64,000 nt of DNA, from the NCBI RefSeq assembly GCF_004151105.1, contig NZ_PHRF01000115.1, positions 34,436-98,435 on the forward strand, written 5' to 3'. The translations under genes and the position numbers were made by a program. Of the stretch, positions 1-8,507 are shown in pieces (position 1 is the stretch's first letter; every line of letters starts with the position of its first letter). This DNA is from Streptomyces sp. L-9-10 (GTDB lineage Bacteria; Actinomycetota; Actinomycetes; Streptomycetales; Streptomycetaceae). Below the pieces are notes generated by a model that worked only from the letters and a program-made list of their open reading frames with translations, ran no database searches and was not told where the DNA came from.

Positions 1-318
1 CAGTTGGCCGACATCGACATAGCGGTAGACCAGCAGCAGCGCCAGGCCACCGGCCGCCACAGACCACGCGAAGAGGTCTCCGGGCAGCCGCTGCCAGACC
101 AGCACGAACAGCGCCGCGAGCGACGCCAGGCCGGCCTCGATACGGAAGAGGTCGCCCTGGCTGATGGTCGCGGTGACCACGTCGTACTGGTCGGCCAGAT
201 AGGCGTGCAGATAGGCGTCCCACGCCAGAGCGGCGGCGGCCAGCAACCGGGCCGTTCCGCGCAGCAGACGGAGTTTCCGGCCGGAACCCGAGCGGACGCC
301 GGAGGGCGCTGAGGACAT
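1..318 (-). CDS. membrane protein, 3' part outside the window
   Basis: The reading frame is open from an ATG at 318 (GTG at 321 is also possible, with GGGAGA just upstream) to the left edge, giving 106 codons without a stop. The visible part starts with a short basic stretch, then a hydrophobic segment followed by the motif AWDAYLHAYL, a polar stretch, and two more hydrophobic segments, so it is an integral membrane protein. It begins 16 bases after the lipoprotein gene on the same strand, so the two are probably co-transcribed. I do not recognise the family and cannot see its C-terminus. Confidence 0.75.
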   Translation of the reverse strand, partial: MSSAPSGVRSGSGRKLRLLRGTARLLAAAALAWDAYLHAYLADQYDVVTATISQGDLFRIEAGLASLAALFVLVWQRLPGDLFAWSVAAGGLALLLVYRYVDVGQL

Positions 319-333
319 CACTTCTCCCGGGGT

Positions 334-894
334 TTAGTAGCCGCCGCCGGTGTTCTGCTGCGGAGTGGTGTTCTTCTTGCCTGATGTGCCGAGGACGTAC
401 CAGGTGTCGTGGGACCAGAAATCGCCCTGGCCGTTGGTGTCACCGGGCTTGTGGTCGCCCGTGAACCGGTACAGGGGGTGGCCGTTGTAGGTGACCTGCT
501 TCGCCCCGTTGTCGCGCGTGGTGGTGGAGAGCAGGTTCCCCTTCACCCCGCCGGTTCCCGCCTCGGGCTTTCCGGTGACGATCAGGGGCGGCCAGATCTT
601 CACACAGTCACCCGTACAGGTGGACTTGTTCCGCTTGTCCGCCTCGAAGAGATAGAGGGTCCGCCCCTCGCCGTCGACCAGGATCTTTCCGAGGGACGTG
701 GACCTCGCGGACACCTTGCCGACCGCCGTGGCCGAGGGGGACGGGCTCGCGGTGGCGGACGCGAGTCCCTCGGGCGCCCCGCTCGTCCTCGCCGGCGTAC
801 CGGCGCCGCCGGCGCCGCCCGAACATCCGGCGACCGCCGCCGCGCACAGCAGGGCCAGGGCCATCGCGGTGGCATGCCCGGTGTTGGTCCCCAT
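334..894 (-). CDS. secreted-repeat lipoprotein (COG4315 / PF03640 type)
   Basis: A 186-residue lipoprotein. The N-terminal signal ends in a lipobox (AVAGC, Cys about residue 23), followed by a Ser/Pro/Ala-rich linker and two copies of the secreted-repeat motif: one with GRTLYLFEADK and TCTGDCVKIWPPL, the other with NGHPLYRFTGD and GDFWSHDTWYVL. This is the usual layout of the COG4315 family, small exported proteins of unknown function anchored outside the membrane. The frame stays open to 1389, but ATG 894 is preceded by GAGGAG four bases away and starts a proper signal peptide, so I use it. It is followed closely by the membrane protein gene at 1-318. Confidence 0.88.
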   Translation of the reverse strand: MGTNTGHATAMALALLCAAAVAGCSGGAGGAGTPARTSGAPEGLASATASPSPSATAVGKVSARSTSLGKILVDGEGRTLYLFEADKRNKSTCTGDCVKIWPPLIVTGKPEAGTGGVKGNLLSTTTRDNGAKQVTYNGHPLYRFTGDHKPGDTNGQGDFWSHDTWYVLGTSGKKNTTPQQNTGGGY

Positions 895-1258
895 GAGACT
901 CCTCGGATCCGGCCGCTCCTCGGGCGGCGGACCGCCCGCCCGTTCACGGCGGTACCACCCACTACACGCCACGCCCCGCCACGTGGCCACCGGACAGAGC
1001 CGTCCGCATGTACGGGGCGAGGTGCGGTGGAGAGGCGCGTGGCGTGACGCGTCTGAGGTACGTCGTGAGGTACGCCGTGAGGTGCGTGGCGACGACCGCG
1101 CCGCCTGCCGGACGACGACGTCCGGCACGAAGATGCCCCGGATGGCCGTGCCCAGCGGGCCGGGTCCGCTGTTCACCACACGGGAGTCCGACGGCGCGCC
1201 GCTCTGATCCGGACCCCGGGGACCGATCCCCATCCTCGTCCGAAAGGGGCTTGACGCC
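895..1258. other. divergent intergenic region
   Basis: Upstream regions of the lipoprotein gene (minus) and the LCP gene (plus). It contains a small tandem repeat at 1054-1089. I see no convincing coding sequence; open frames here are chance GC-rich frames. Promoters for both genes should lie here but I cannot place them with confidence. Confidence 0.5.
1054..1089. repeat. three tandem 12-bp units
   Basis: Three adjacent copies of a 12-base unit, TGAGGTACGTCG, TGAGGTACGCCG and TGAGGTGCGTGG, lie in the divergent intergenic region. Direct repeats of this size can bind regulators, but nothing else here says so. Confidence 0.6.
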
Positions 1259-2650
1259 GTGAACGCAGCAACCATGAGCCCGAGGGGCCGTCCCGCCCCC
1301 TCACCACGTGGCCGGCCGAGCAGGCGGGACCAGTACCGCCGGGCCGGCCGCTGGCTCGCCCTGACCGCCGCCGCCCTGGTGCTGGGCACGGCCGCGGCGG
1401 GTGGCTGGTTCTACACCGCGCTGAGCGGAAACATCCGTGGCGCGGGCGTGGACGACGCCCTCGGCGACAACCGCCCCCGGGCCAGCCGGGGCGAGAACGT
1501 CCTGATCATCGGCTCCGACAGCCGCGAGGGGCAGGGCGGTGCCTTCGGCAGGAACCTGACCACCATGCAGTCGGACACGCTGCTGCTGCTGCACATCGGC
1601 GGCAGCGGAGAGTGGGCCACCGTGGTGTCGTTCCCCCGTGACTCGTGGGTACGGATCCCCGCGTGCGGCCAGGGAGACGGCGCCGTCTCCACGCCCCATC
1701 ATTTCAAGATCAACCAGGCGTTCGCGATCGGTGGTTCCACGGGCGACACCGCCAAGGCCGCCGCCTGCGCGATCAAGACCGTCGAGCAGAACACCCGTGT
1801 CCGTGTCGACCACTTCATGATCGTGGACTTCCGCGGATTCACCGGCATGGTCGACGCCCTGGGCGGCGTCGAGGTCTGCCCCCCGGTGCCCATCCACGAC
1901 ACGAAGGCCCATCTCGACCTCCGCGCGGGCTGCCAGACGGTGAAGAACGGCGAGGCCCTCGGCTACGTACGCGCCCGCTACAGCCTCGGCGACGGAACGG
2001 ACATCGGACGGATCGGCCGCCAGCAGGAGTTCATGCGCGCCCTCGCCACCAAGGCCAGGGCCCAGCTGTACCAACCGCGGGCGCTCTACGGATTCCTCGA
2101 CTCGGCCACCGAATCGCTGACCACCGACCCCGAACTGGCCGGCCTCAAACCCCTGTACGACCTGGCGTCCGGCATCAAACGCATGCCCACGGAACGGATC
2201 ACGTTCCTGACCGTCCCCCACTATCCCCGGGCCAGGGACGTCCCCGGCGACACGGCCAACGTCGTCTGGAACCCGCCCGCCGCCCAGCAGTTGTTCAACG
2301 CCCTCATCCACGACCGGGAGATGACCAGTGCCCGCCTGCTGGAAGCGGCGGAGCAACTGCCCCCGGCGGCCGGCACCGTCCAGGTCACCGTCCTCAACGG
2401 CACCGAGGTCCCCGGCAAGGCCCGCGAGACCGCCGAACAGCTGCGCGCGCTCGGCTTCCGGATCAGGGCGACCGGCAACGCCCCCGCCCCGGCCGGGCGG
2501 AGCACGCTCGTCTACCCCGAGGGCTTGGCGGAACAGGCCCGGTCCCTGGCCGCGAGACTCCCCGGCCTCGACCCCGTCCCCTCGGCGGGGGCCGGGCACG
2601 GCACGCTGACCCTCACCATCGGCCCCGATCTGCCCGATGTCAGGGGGTGA
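1259..2650 (+). CDS. LytR-CpsA-Psr (LCP) family ligase with LytR_C domain
   Basis: A 463-residue membrane-anchored protein. One transmembrane segment (about residues 32-52) is followed by an extracellular LCP domain (about 78-245) with the marks VLIIGSDSR, SDTLLLLHI, SFPRDSWV and FRGFTGMVDALGGV, then a C-terminal LytR_C domain (about 370-455, starting near VTVLNGTEVPGKA). LCP proteins transfer undecaprenyl-linked polymers such as teichoic acid or other glycans onto peptidoglycan. GTG 1259 is preceded by GAAAGGGG at a normal distance; ATG 1274 is an alternative. It stands alone, with a repeated stretch after the stop. Confidence 0.93.
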   Translation: MNAATMSPRGRPAPSPRGRPSRRDQYRRAGRWLALTAAALVLGTAAAGGWFYTALSGNIRGAGVDDALGDNRPRASRGENVLIIGSDSREGQGGAFGRNLTTMQSDTLLLLHIGGSGEWATVVSFPRDSWVRIPACGQGDGAVSTPHHFKINQAFAIGGSTGDTAKAAACAIKTVEQNTRVRVDHFMIVDFRGFTGMVDALGGVEVCPPVPIHDTKAHLDLRAGCQTVKNGEALGYVRARYSLGDGTDIGRIGRQQEFMRALATKARAQLYQPRALYGFLDSATESLTTDPELAGLKPLYDLASGIKRMPTERITFLTVPHYPRARDVPGDTANVVWNPPAAQQLFNALIHDREMTSARLLEAAEQLPPAAGTVQVTVLNGTEVPGKARETAEQLRALGFRIRATGNAPAPAGRSTLVYPEGLAEQARSLAARLPGLDPVPSAGAGHGTLTLTIGPDLPDVRG

Positions 2651-2723
2651 CCCGCGACTCCGCCGGTCAGAGGGTGCCCCACGACACCGCCGGCCAGGGA
2701 GGTGACCCGCGACTCCGCCGCGC
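2641..2723. repeat. three imperfect 27-29 bp tandem units at the end of the LCP gene
   Basis: Units at 2641-2667, 2668-2694 and 2695-2723 each have the form CAGGGGGTGACCCGCGACTC followed by a CGCCG element. The first contains the LCP stop codon and the third runs to the end of the convergent hydrolase gene. They look like a local duplication of the gene tail. Confidence 0.65.
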
Positions 2724-2726
2724 TCG

Positions 2727-3950
2727 TCAGACGGGCCGCGGCAGTGACAGCAGCGCGTGGTACGCGCCCTGGATGAACGTCTGGCCGGCGGCCGGGCTCA
2801 CGTTCGTCAGCGCGACCAGTGCGGTGCGGTGGCGCGGGCTGAACCCGGCGAAGGAGCTGAATCCGCGGGTGCCGCCGGAGTGGTGGTAGACATCGCCGTC
2901 CGGACGGACGCGGATGTTCCAGACCAGCGCCAGCCGCTTGCCGCCGTCGCGCAGGGCGAGCCGGGGGCGGACCACGTCCACCAGCGCGGTACGCAACGTG
3001 TCCGGCACCGGCAGCGGCGCCGATGGCGCGGCACTCGACGGGACGTCCGGCGCGGCGTCGGGCGCGGCGTCGAGCACGACGTCGAGGAGCCTCAGCAGAT
3101 CGCGCGCGCTGGACCGGAGCGCTCCGGCGCCCGCGAGCCCGGGGATCAGCCACGGCGGCCTGGCGCGTCCGTGCCAGTAGCCGGTGGCCTGCGGAAGGTC
3201 GGGCCCGCAGCTGGTGCGGCTCAGCCCGAGCGGGCCGAGCACCCGGGCCGCGAGGAGGTCCCCGTACCCCGGTCCGTCGCCGGGCGCGGCGCGGGTGAGG
3301 AGATGACCGAGCAGCCCCACACCGAAGTTGGAGTACCGCACTCGCTCGCCGGGGCGGGCGTGCGGACGTGTCCTCGCCAGGGCGCGCAGCAGATCGGCGG
3401 TGGAGAGATGGGCGTACGGATTGGAGAACCAGTCCGCCGCCGCGCCGCCGAGGAACCCCGGGGGCAGCCGGGGCAGCCCCGAGGTGTGGGTGGCCAGATG
3501 AAGCAGCGTGATGGGTCCGCCGCGCGGCCGGGGGAGGGCTCCCGGCGGCAGGAACCGGTCCAGCGGATCGCCGTACGCCACCTCGCCCCGGGCCACTTGC
3601 TCGGCGAGCAGCAGCGCCGTGAGGCACTTCGTGAGGGAACCGATCTCGAACCGGGTGTCCGCCGTGACGGGGATCCCGCCGTGGTGCGAGGTGCTGCCGT
3701 ACGTCACGACGGCCCGCCGGTCGCCGTGGCGCAGCGCGACCGCGACCGCGCCGGTGCGCGGCGCCGCCGCCCTGATGGCGTCGGCGGGACGACGTGCCCA
3801 GTCGGGCGGAAGCGGCCCGCCGTCGGCGTTCGCCACGTACATCGCGGTCCCGCCCGCCCCGGCGCCCTCGCCCGTCCCCGCGGTCTCATCCGTCCCCGCC
3901 GGCCGCGCCGTTCCGGTCGCCTCCTCCGCCCCCGCCGCGCCCAGCGTCAC
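2727..3950 (-). CDS. serine hydrolase, beta-lactamase/D-aminopeptidase family
   Basis: A 407-residue penicillin-binding-fold hydrolase. It has the SxxK nucleophile motif SLTK (about 105-108, in FEIGSLTKCLTALL), YSN (about 206-208) and a C-terminal HSGGTRG in place of the KTG box. The fold covers class C beta-lactamases, DD-peptidases and esterases, so the substrate cannot be read from sequence. No signal peptide is evident and the first 40 residues are Ala/Gly/Thr-rich, so it may be cytoplasmic. Its ATG overlaps the stop of the upstream gene (ATGA), making it the last gene of a coupled operon starting with a 60-residue peptide; it could be that operon's hydrolase or protease. Confidence 0.88.
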   Translation of the reverse strand: MTLGAAGAEEATGTARPAGTDETAGTGEGAGAGGTAMYVANADGGPLPPDWARRPADAIRAAAPRTGAVAVALRHGDRRAVVTYGSTSHHGGIPVTADTRFEIGSLTKCLTALLLAEQVARGEVAYGDPLDRFLPPGALPRPRGGPITLLHLATHTSGLPRLPPGFLGGAAADWFSNPYAHLSTADLLRALARTRPHARPGERVRYSNFGVGLLGHLLTRAAPGDGPGYGDLLAARVLGPLGLSRTSCGPDLPQATGYWHGRARPPWLIPGLAGAGALRSSARDLLRLLDVVLDAAPDAAPDVPSSAAPSAPLPVPDTLRTALVDVVRPRLALRDGGKRLALVWNIRVRPDGDVYHHSGGTRGFSSFAGFSPRHRTALVALTNVSPAAGQTFIQGAYHALLSLPRPV

Positions 3951-4870
3951 GACCGGGCGCCGAGGGCACGGGAGACGGCGAGGGTCCCGGCGACCACCGC
4001 GACCACGGTGGTGTGGTGGTGCGCGGCGAAGCGCTCGGCGGGATCGTCACCGACGGGGTGGCCGTCACGGGGCATCAGCCCGTCCTCGTGCTGGATCACG
4101 GCCAGCCGCTCCCACGCCGCCGGATCGCGGTGCGGCTCGGGGAGACAGTCGCCGACGATCAGCAGCTCGGCGACCAGGTCCCATTCGCCGATCTCGAGCC
4201 AGATGTCGGTCCAGGCGGGCAGCCAGCGAGTGAGGTACTGGGCGACATCGCCCGGCAGCCCCGAGGGCAGCCGGCCCCAGTCGGTGAGATGGAAGACCGT
4301 GTGTGTCATGCAGTAGGCGGTCATCCAGTCGATGAGCCAGGGCTCCGGGCACGCGCCCAGCCAGGTGGCGCGGGACAGCGTGGCCCAGTCGGTGGCGAGG
4401 CCGCCCCGGTCGAATCCGCCGATCCGCGCCGCGTTGGCGACGGCGAGGCGGCGGTTCGGCAGCATCTCCGCAGCCCGCGCCGAACGCAGCGAGGTGGTGT
4501 GCGTCAGCAGCCGGTCCAGTGCTTCATGGCGGTAGCCGCAGCGGGCGAAGTGGGCGTACGTCTCCAACGGGTCGGTCATCAGCGGATAGCGCAGCAGCCG
4601 CTCGTGGAGCATGGCACCGCCCCCGAGCTGCTTCCAGCTGAAGTCCAGCAGCTCGCGGGCGAGCCGTAGTTCGGCGGAGCCGGCCACGCCCTCGCGCAGG
4701 ACGAGCGAGGCGGCGAGCGCGGTCTCGCCCAGCGGCTTGTACACGCTGTCGGGCTCGGCGAGTTCGGCGGTGGTGTCGGGCGGCAGGGCGCCGTGCTCCC
4801 GCTGGGTGTGGAGCCAGGTCAGCGCCTGGGAGGCGATCCGGTGGGCGGATTCTGTGACGGGCATGGCCAT
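3947..4870 (-). CDS. conserved protein of unknown function, helical, Trp/His-rich
   Basis: A 307-residue soluble protein that I cannot assign to a named family. It looks all-helical, with motifs such as ALTWLHTQREHGALP near the start, LLRYPLMTDPLETYAHFAR in the middle, and HEDGLMPRDGHPV followed by a His-rich AAHHHTTV near the end. The repeated helical pairs recall alpha/alpha-toroid enzymes or scaffolds, but no catalytic motif is clear. It lies between the 245-residue unknown protein and the serine hydrolase, with a 4-base overlap to the hydrolase, so it probably works with them. ATG 4870 is followed two codons later by another ATG. Confidence 0.8.
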   Translation of the reverse strand: MAMPVTESAHRIASQALTWLHTQREHGALPPDTTAELAEPDSVYKPLGETALAASLVLREGVAGSAELRLARELLDFSWKQLGGGAMLHERLLRYPLMTDPLETYAHFARCGYRHEALDRLLTHTTSLRSARAAEMLPNRRLAVANAARIGGFDRGGLATDWATLSRATWLGACPEPWLIDWMTAYCMTHTVFHLTDWGRLPSGLPGDVAQYLTRWLPAWTDIWLEIGEWDLVAELLIVGDCLPEPHRDPAAWERLAVIQHEDGLMPRDGHPVGDDPAERFAAHHHTTVVAVVAGTLAVSRALGARS

Positions 4871-4970
4871 CGGGTCTCGGTCCGATCGGGTGTGAGTGCG
4901 GGATCCGGGTGGCTTGTGCGGAGGATCAGAGGGGCCGGAAGGTGAGCGGGGACAGGGGGCCGGGGCCGGG

Positions 4971-5708
4971 TCACATGGCGATCAGCCGACGGGAGATCGC
5001 CGTGTCGAGCGCCAGTCGCTCCCCGCAGGCCAGCAAGCCGATGTGCTCCACCAGCGGAGCCGCGTCGAGCGGCAGTCTCAGGCCGTCCGAGCGCAGCCAG
5101 GCGAGCCAGCGCGCGATCCGGGCGGCGGTGGGGTAGTCCCGGCGCAGTACGGCACGGGTCGCCCCGCGCGCGAGAGCCAGCGGTGATCTGCGGGCGGCGT
5201 CATGCACAGGACCGTCCAGCCCTGGCAGCGCCAGTGTGGACAACTGCCCCATTCTGACGGACCATTCGGCCCACCCCGCCGCGTCGTCGGCCGGCGCGGA
5301 GTCCGCCGGGTGGGCCGGCCGCGGCGCCGTCAGCCGCACGCCGTCACCGCCCGTGAGCACGGTCAGCAGGGTGACGGTGCCCCAGTCGCGCCAGGCCATC
5401 AGCCAGGGGCCCTCCGGTCCGGCGGGCGGCGGGAGCGGCGCGTCCATCGCGGGCGGCAGCGCGGCGAACGCCAGGGCGATGGCCTGCGCGTCCTCGTGGT
5501 GGAGCGGGGCACCCGCCAGCACGACCGGCGCGAAGGTATCGGCGCCGAGGATCCGGATGGCGGCCAGCGCGGCCCCGGGGTCCTGGGCGCTCTCGACATG
5601 GGCGGCGACCATGGCCGTGCCCTCGGTGCCCCGCAGGGCACCGAGGGCACGTCGTGCCAGGCCGGCCGCTGATTCCTGATAAGCGGTCCGCGACCGGTCG
5701 GGGTTCAC
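4971..5708 (-). CDS. conserved protein of unknown function
   Basis: A 245-residue Ala/Leu-rich protein without recognisable catalytic motifs. The start is taken as GTG 5708 because it overlaps the stop of the small peptide gene (GTGA), the usual sign of translational coupling. The same frame is open far upstream inside the transporter gene on the same strand, but that part is a shadow. Features include WLMAWRDWGTVTLLTVLTGG in the middle and a helical C-terminal third. The match of size and neighbourhood suggests a partner of the 307-residue protein. Confidence 0.7.
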   Translation of the reverse strand: MNPDRSRTAYQESAAGLARRALGALRGTEGTAMVAAHVESAQDPGAALAAIRILGADTFAPVVLAGAPLHHEDAQAIALAFAALPPAMDAPLPPPAGPEGPWLMAWRDWGTVTLLTVLTGGDGVRLTAPRPAHPADSAPADDAAGWAEWSVRMGQLSTLALPGLDGPVHDAARRSPLALARGATRAVLRRDYPTAARIARWLAWLRSDGLRLPLDAAPLVEHIGLLACGERLALDTAISRRLIAM

Positions 5709-5887
5709 AGGCCCTTCGGCTCCTTCGGCTCCTTCGGCGAAAGGAGCGCCAGCAGGAGCAGCAAGCCACCCGCTTCCGGCGCGTAGGCAGGAGCGTCGCT
5801 GAAGGGTGCCTCGGGTTCTGCCATCGCCATGGTCAACGCGTGGTGGTCCAGAGTGATTTCTCTCGGCCGGACGGTCTGAGAAAGCAT
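5705..5887 (-). CDS. 60-residue peptide, possible RiPP-type precursor
   Basis: A short peptide gene heading the operon. ATG 5887 has AGGAG seven bases upstream; an in-frame ATG at 5902 has a poorer context. The product has a polar acidic N-terminal half (MLSQTVRPREITLDHHALTM), then an Ala/Pro/Glu-rich stretch, a glycine pair, a run of leucines (GGLLLLLALL) and a Lys/Glu/Pro-rich tail (SPKEPKEPKGL). A leader-like half, a GG and a short distinct C-terminal part at the head of coupled unknown genes and a serine hydrolase is suggestive of a modified-peptide precursor, but no known modifying enzyme is present. It could equally be a small membrane protein. Confidence 0.55.
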   Translation of the reverse strand: MLSQTVRPREITLDHHALTMAMAEPEAPFSDAPAYAPEAGGLLLLLALLSPKEPKEPKGL

Positions 5888-6004
5888 CGATGGGCTCCTC
5901 ATGTAGATGCCTAATGCCCTGTCTGGGCAATGCACCGCCCACGCTAAGTGACAGGTCACAAACCGGCCAATTGGGATGATGGATGGTCATTCCGCACCCA
6001 TGAC

Positions 6005-8242
6005 TCAGACATGGAACGGAACGGTGGTCACCACGATCTTCGGGAGCGACCGGAGCGCGCGCCGCAGCCGTCCCGCCAGCGGGCTGTGGAGCAGACGGTG
6101 CCACCAGTGCCGTTCGACGATCTCCGGCAGGATCACCGTGATGGTCAGATCGGGGCGCTGGTGGTGCAGGGATTCGAGGTAGCTGATGAGCGGCGCCACC
6201 GTAGCCCGATAGGGGGAGAGGACGATCCGCAGCGGAAGATGGTCGCCCCACAGCTGCCAGGCCTCGCGGAACCGCTCGGCGTCCTCGTCGCTGGGGCTGA
6301 CATGCAGCACCAGGAGGGGCTGCTGGAGGGAGGCGGCGTACGCCAGCGCGCGCATGCTCGCCTGATGCAGCGCGTCGACCGGGACGACCGAGAGATGGCG
6401 GATCTCCTCCGGTGTCTCCTCGGTCTCCGGGTACTTCGTCCTGGCCGACGGGGCCTCGGCACCGGACGGCGGCTCCGCGCACGGCTGCGGTGTGATCGTC
6501 CGGCTGGGGACCTCGATCGTCTGGGGATGCAGCCGCAGCGCCTCCGCGACCTGGTCGTAATGACGCCGGATCCGCGTCGTCACCAGAAGGAACAGGGCGA
6601 CGGTGAGAATCGCGAGCCATGCTCCCTCGGTGAACTTGGTGATTCCGGCGGTGATGAAGACGACCGCCGAGAGCAGCGCGCCGGTGGCGTTGAAACAGAG
6701 GCTCTTGCGCCAGTGCCGGTCGCGCCTGCGCCACCAGTGCATCACCATCCCGCTCTGCGACAGCGTGAAGGCGAGGAACACCCCGACGGCGTACAGCGGA
6801 ATCAGCGAGGCCGTCTTCCCCTCGAACGCCACGTAGACGCACACCGCCGCCACGGAGAGCAGGATGATCCCGTTGCTGAAGGCCAGCCGGTCGCCGAGAC
6901 GCAGAAAGATCCGTGGTGCGTGGTTGTCGCGCGCCAGCAGGTACAGCACCCGGGGGAAGTCGTTGTACGCCGTGTTCGCCGCCAGCAGGAGCACCAGCGC
7001 GGTCGCCGCCTGCGTGAAGACGTACATGGCGCCCGAACCGAAGCTGCGATGGGCCAGTTGGGACAGCACCGTCTCCTGCGACTCCGGGATCACACCCTCC
7101 AGATAGACCATCGCCATCGTGCCGGCGAACAGTGCGATGAGCAGCCCGATCATCCAGGACAGTGTCGTGCGCGCGTTGCGCCAGGAGACCGGTTTGAAGG
7201 CGGGCACCGCGTTCGAGATCGCCTCGATGCCGGTCATCGCCGTCGACCCCGAGGCGAAGGAGCGCATCACCAGCAGCAGACCGACACCCTCGACCGCGTG
7301 CAGCGGCGGGGTCGGTACGGGTTCGAAGTCCCGGCCGGCCGCGTCGTACACACCGACGGCGACCAGCGCGGCGATGGCGATGATGAAGGCGTAGGTGGGC
7401 GCGGCGAACAGCGCCCCTGCCTGCCGGACACCCCGTAGATTTCCCGCCAGCAGTACGGCGATGACCAGCACACCGATCAGCACGGCGTCATCCGCCAGCC
7501 CGGGGACCGCGGAGGTGACCGCCGCCATCCCCGAGGAGACCGAGACGGCGACGGTCAGCACGTAGTCCGTCATCAGACCGGCCGCCGCCACCAGCCCCGG
7601 CACCCGCCCCAGGTTGTCCGTGGCGACGATGTACGAGCCGCCCCCGTGCGGGTACGCCCGGATCGTCTGACGGTACGACAGCCCGACGGCCAGCATCAGG
7701 AAGATGATCGCGAGGGCCACCGGCACCGAGTACGCGAGCCCCGCGGTACCTCCGAGCACCAGGACGGCCAGCAGCGCCTCGGGTCCGTACGCCACGGACG
7801 ACAGCGCGTCGGCGGAGAGCACCGGCAGCGCGATCAGCTTGCGCATCCGCTCCCGCGCGATGGCCGTGCTCTTCAGCGGCGCCCCCAGAGTCACCCGCCG
7901 GACGAAGGCGCCGAACCGGCCGAGAGGCGTGACGATCTCGCTGTCCGCGGCCTCGGACGGCGGCGCGCTGAGCACGGGCACCTGCACGAAACGGCCGAAG
8001 CGGGCCGGGACGATCTGCGCCGGCTCCGGATAGCTGCCGGTATCGGGGTCCACGGGCAGCACACGACGCCAGGCGTCGGGGGTGGCGGACACCCGCTCCC
8101 ACTCCCGCCCGACCAGCCGCAGCATCGTGGACTGCTCGGCGTCGAGCTCCGGCACGGAGAGCGGCGCGGGGGAGGTGTCGCCCTGGTCCTTGCCCCCACC
8201 GTCCGGGCCTTCGTGCCCCTGGGGTCCCTGGGTATCCGTCAC
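6005..8242 (-). CDS. APC-superfamily transporter, KimA-like K+ importer
   Basis: A 745-residue permease. A hydrophilic N-terminal extension of about 110 residues is followed by the marker stretch KLIALPVLSADALSSVAYGP, about 12 membrane segments including SYRQTIRAYPHGGGSYIV and DYVLTVAVSVSSG, and a cytoplasmic C-terminal domain of about 190 residues resembling a universal-stress-protein fold. This layout and these motifs match Bacillus subtilis KimA (YdaO), a proton-coupled high-affinity potassium importer inhibited by c-di-AMP. The N-terminal extension is longer than in KimA. I see no c-di-AMP riboswitch upstream. Amino-acid transport is the fallback call. Confidence 0.85.
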   Translation of the reverse strand: MTDTQGPQGHEGPDGGGKDQGDTSPAPLSVPELDAEQSTMLRLVGREWERVSATPDAWRRVLPVDPDTGSYPEPAQIVPARFGRFVQVPVLSAPPSEAADSEIVTPLGRFGAFVRRVTLGAPLKSTAIARERMRKLIALPVLSADALSSVAYGPEALLAVLVLGGTAGLAYSVPVALAIIFLMLAVGLSYRQTIRAYPHGGGSYIVATDNLGRVPGLVAAAGLMTDYVLTVAVSVSSGMAAVTSAVPGLADDAVLIGVLVIAVLLAGNLRGVRQAGALFAAPTYAFIIAIAALVAVGVYDAAGRDFEPVPTPPLHAVEGVGLLLVMRSFASGSTAMTGIEAISNAVPAFKPVSWRNARTTLSWMIGLLIALFAGTMAMVYLEGVIPESQETVLSQLAHRSFGSGAMYVFTQAATALVLLLAANTAYNDFPRVLYLLARDNHAPRIFLRLGDRLAFSNGIILLSVAAVCVYVAFEGKTASLIPLYAVGVFLAFTLSQSGMVMHWWRRRDRHWRKSLCFNATGALLSAVVFITAGITKFTEGAWLAILTVALFLLVTTRIRRHYDQVAEALRLHPQTIEVPSRTITPQPCAEPPSGAEAPSARTKYPETEETPEEIRHLSVVPVDALHQASMRALAYAASLQQPLLVLHVSPSDEDAERFREAWQLWGDHLPLRIVLSPYRATVAPLISYLESLHHQRPDLTITVILPEIVERHWWHRLLHSPLAGRLRRALRSLPKIVVTTVPFHV

Positions 8243-8395
8243 ACCCGCGAGTCTCTTCGGCGGACCGTGCCACCGGCCCCACCCGCGCCGGACGACACAC
8301 GGCAGGGGACGGCGACAACCCGTTCGGACGTACGGCCCGGCGCGGCCACGGTGTGCTGGCGACGTGCTTCGGACGTGCTTCGGACATGCCGAGCG

Positions 8396-8440
8396 GGCCG
8401 GGGCATCCCCGCCGGCCGCCCCGGTGAGGATGCCCCGGCC
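8396..8440 (-). terminator. hairpin after the ABC uptake operon
   Basis: Perfect 13-bp arms (8396-8408 and 8428-8440, starting GGCCGGGGCATCC) separated by 19 bases. It lies 68 bases beyond the stop of the minus-strand substrate-binding-protein gene and before the transporter start, where a terminator is expected. There is no U-tract, as is common in streptomycetes. Confidence 0.7.
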
Positions 8441-8507
8441 CCGGTGGGTCCCGCACCGAGCTGTCTCCCGTCAGCGGATCCGGGACCGGTATGAGGAGGC
8501 CGTCCGG

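Noticed and set aside
4971..6842. Long 623-codon frame as one protein
   Set aside because: Only the part from GTG 5708 looks real; the rest is antisense-free shadow inside the KimA-like gene and the peptide gene, in the wrong frame.
8243..8395. c-di-AMP riboswitch before the KimA-like transporter
   Set aside because: I looked because KimA genes can carry one, but the leader is only about 150 bases and I see none of the expected conserved structure.
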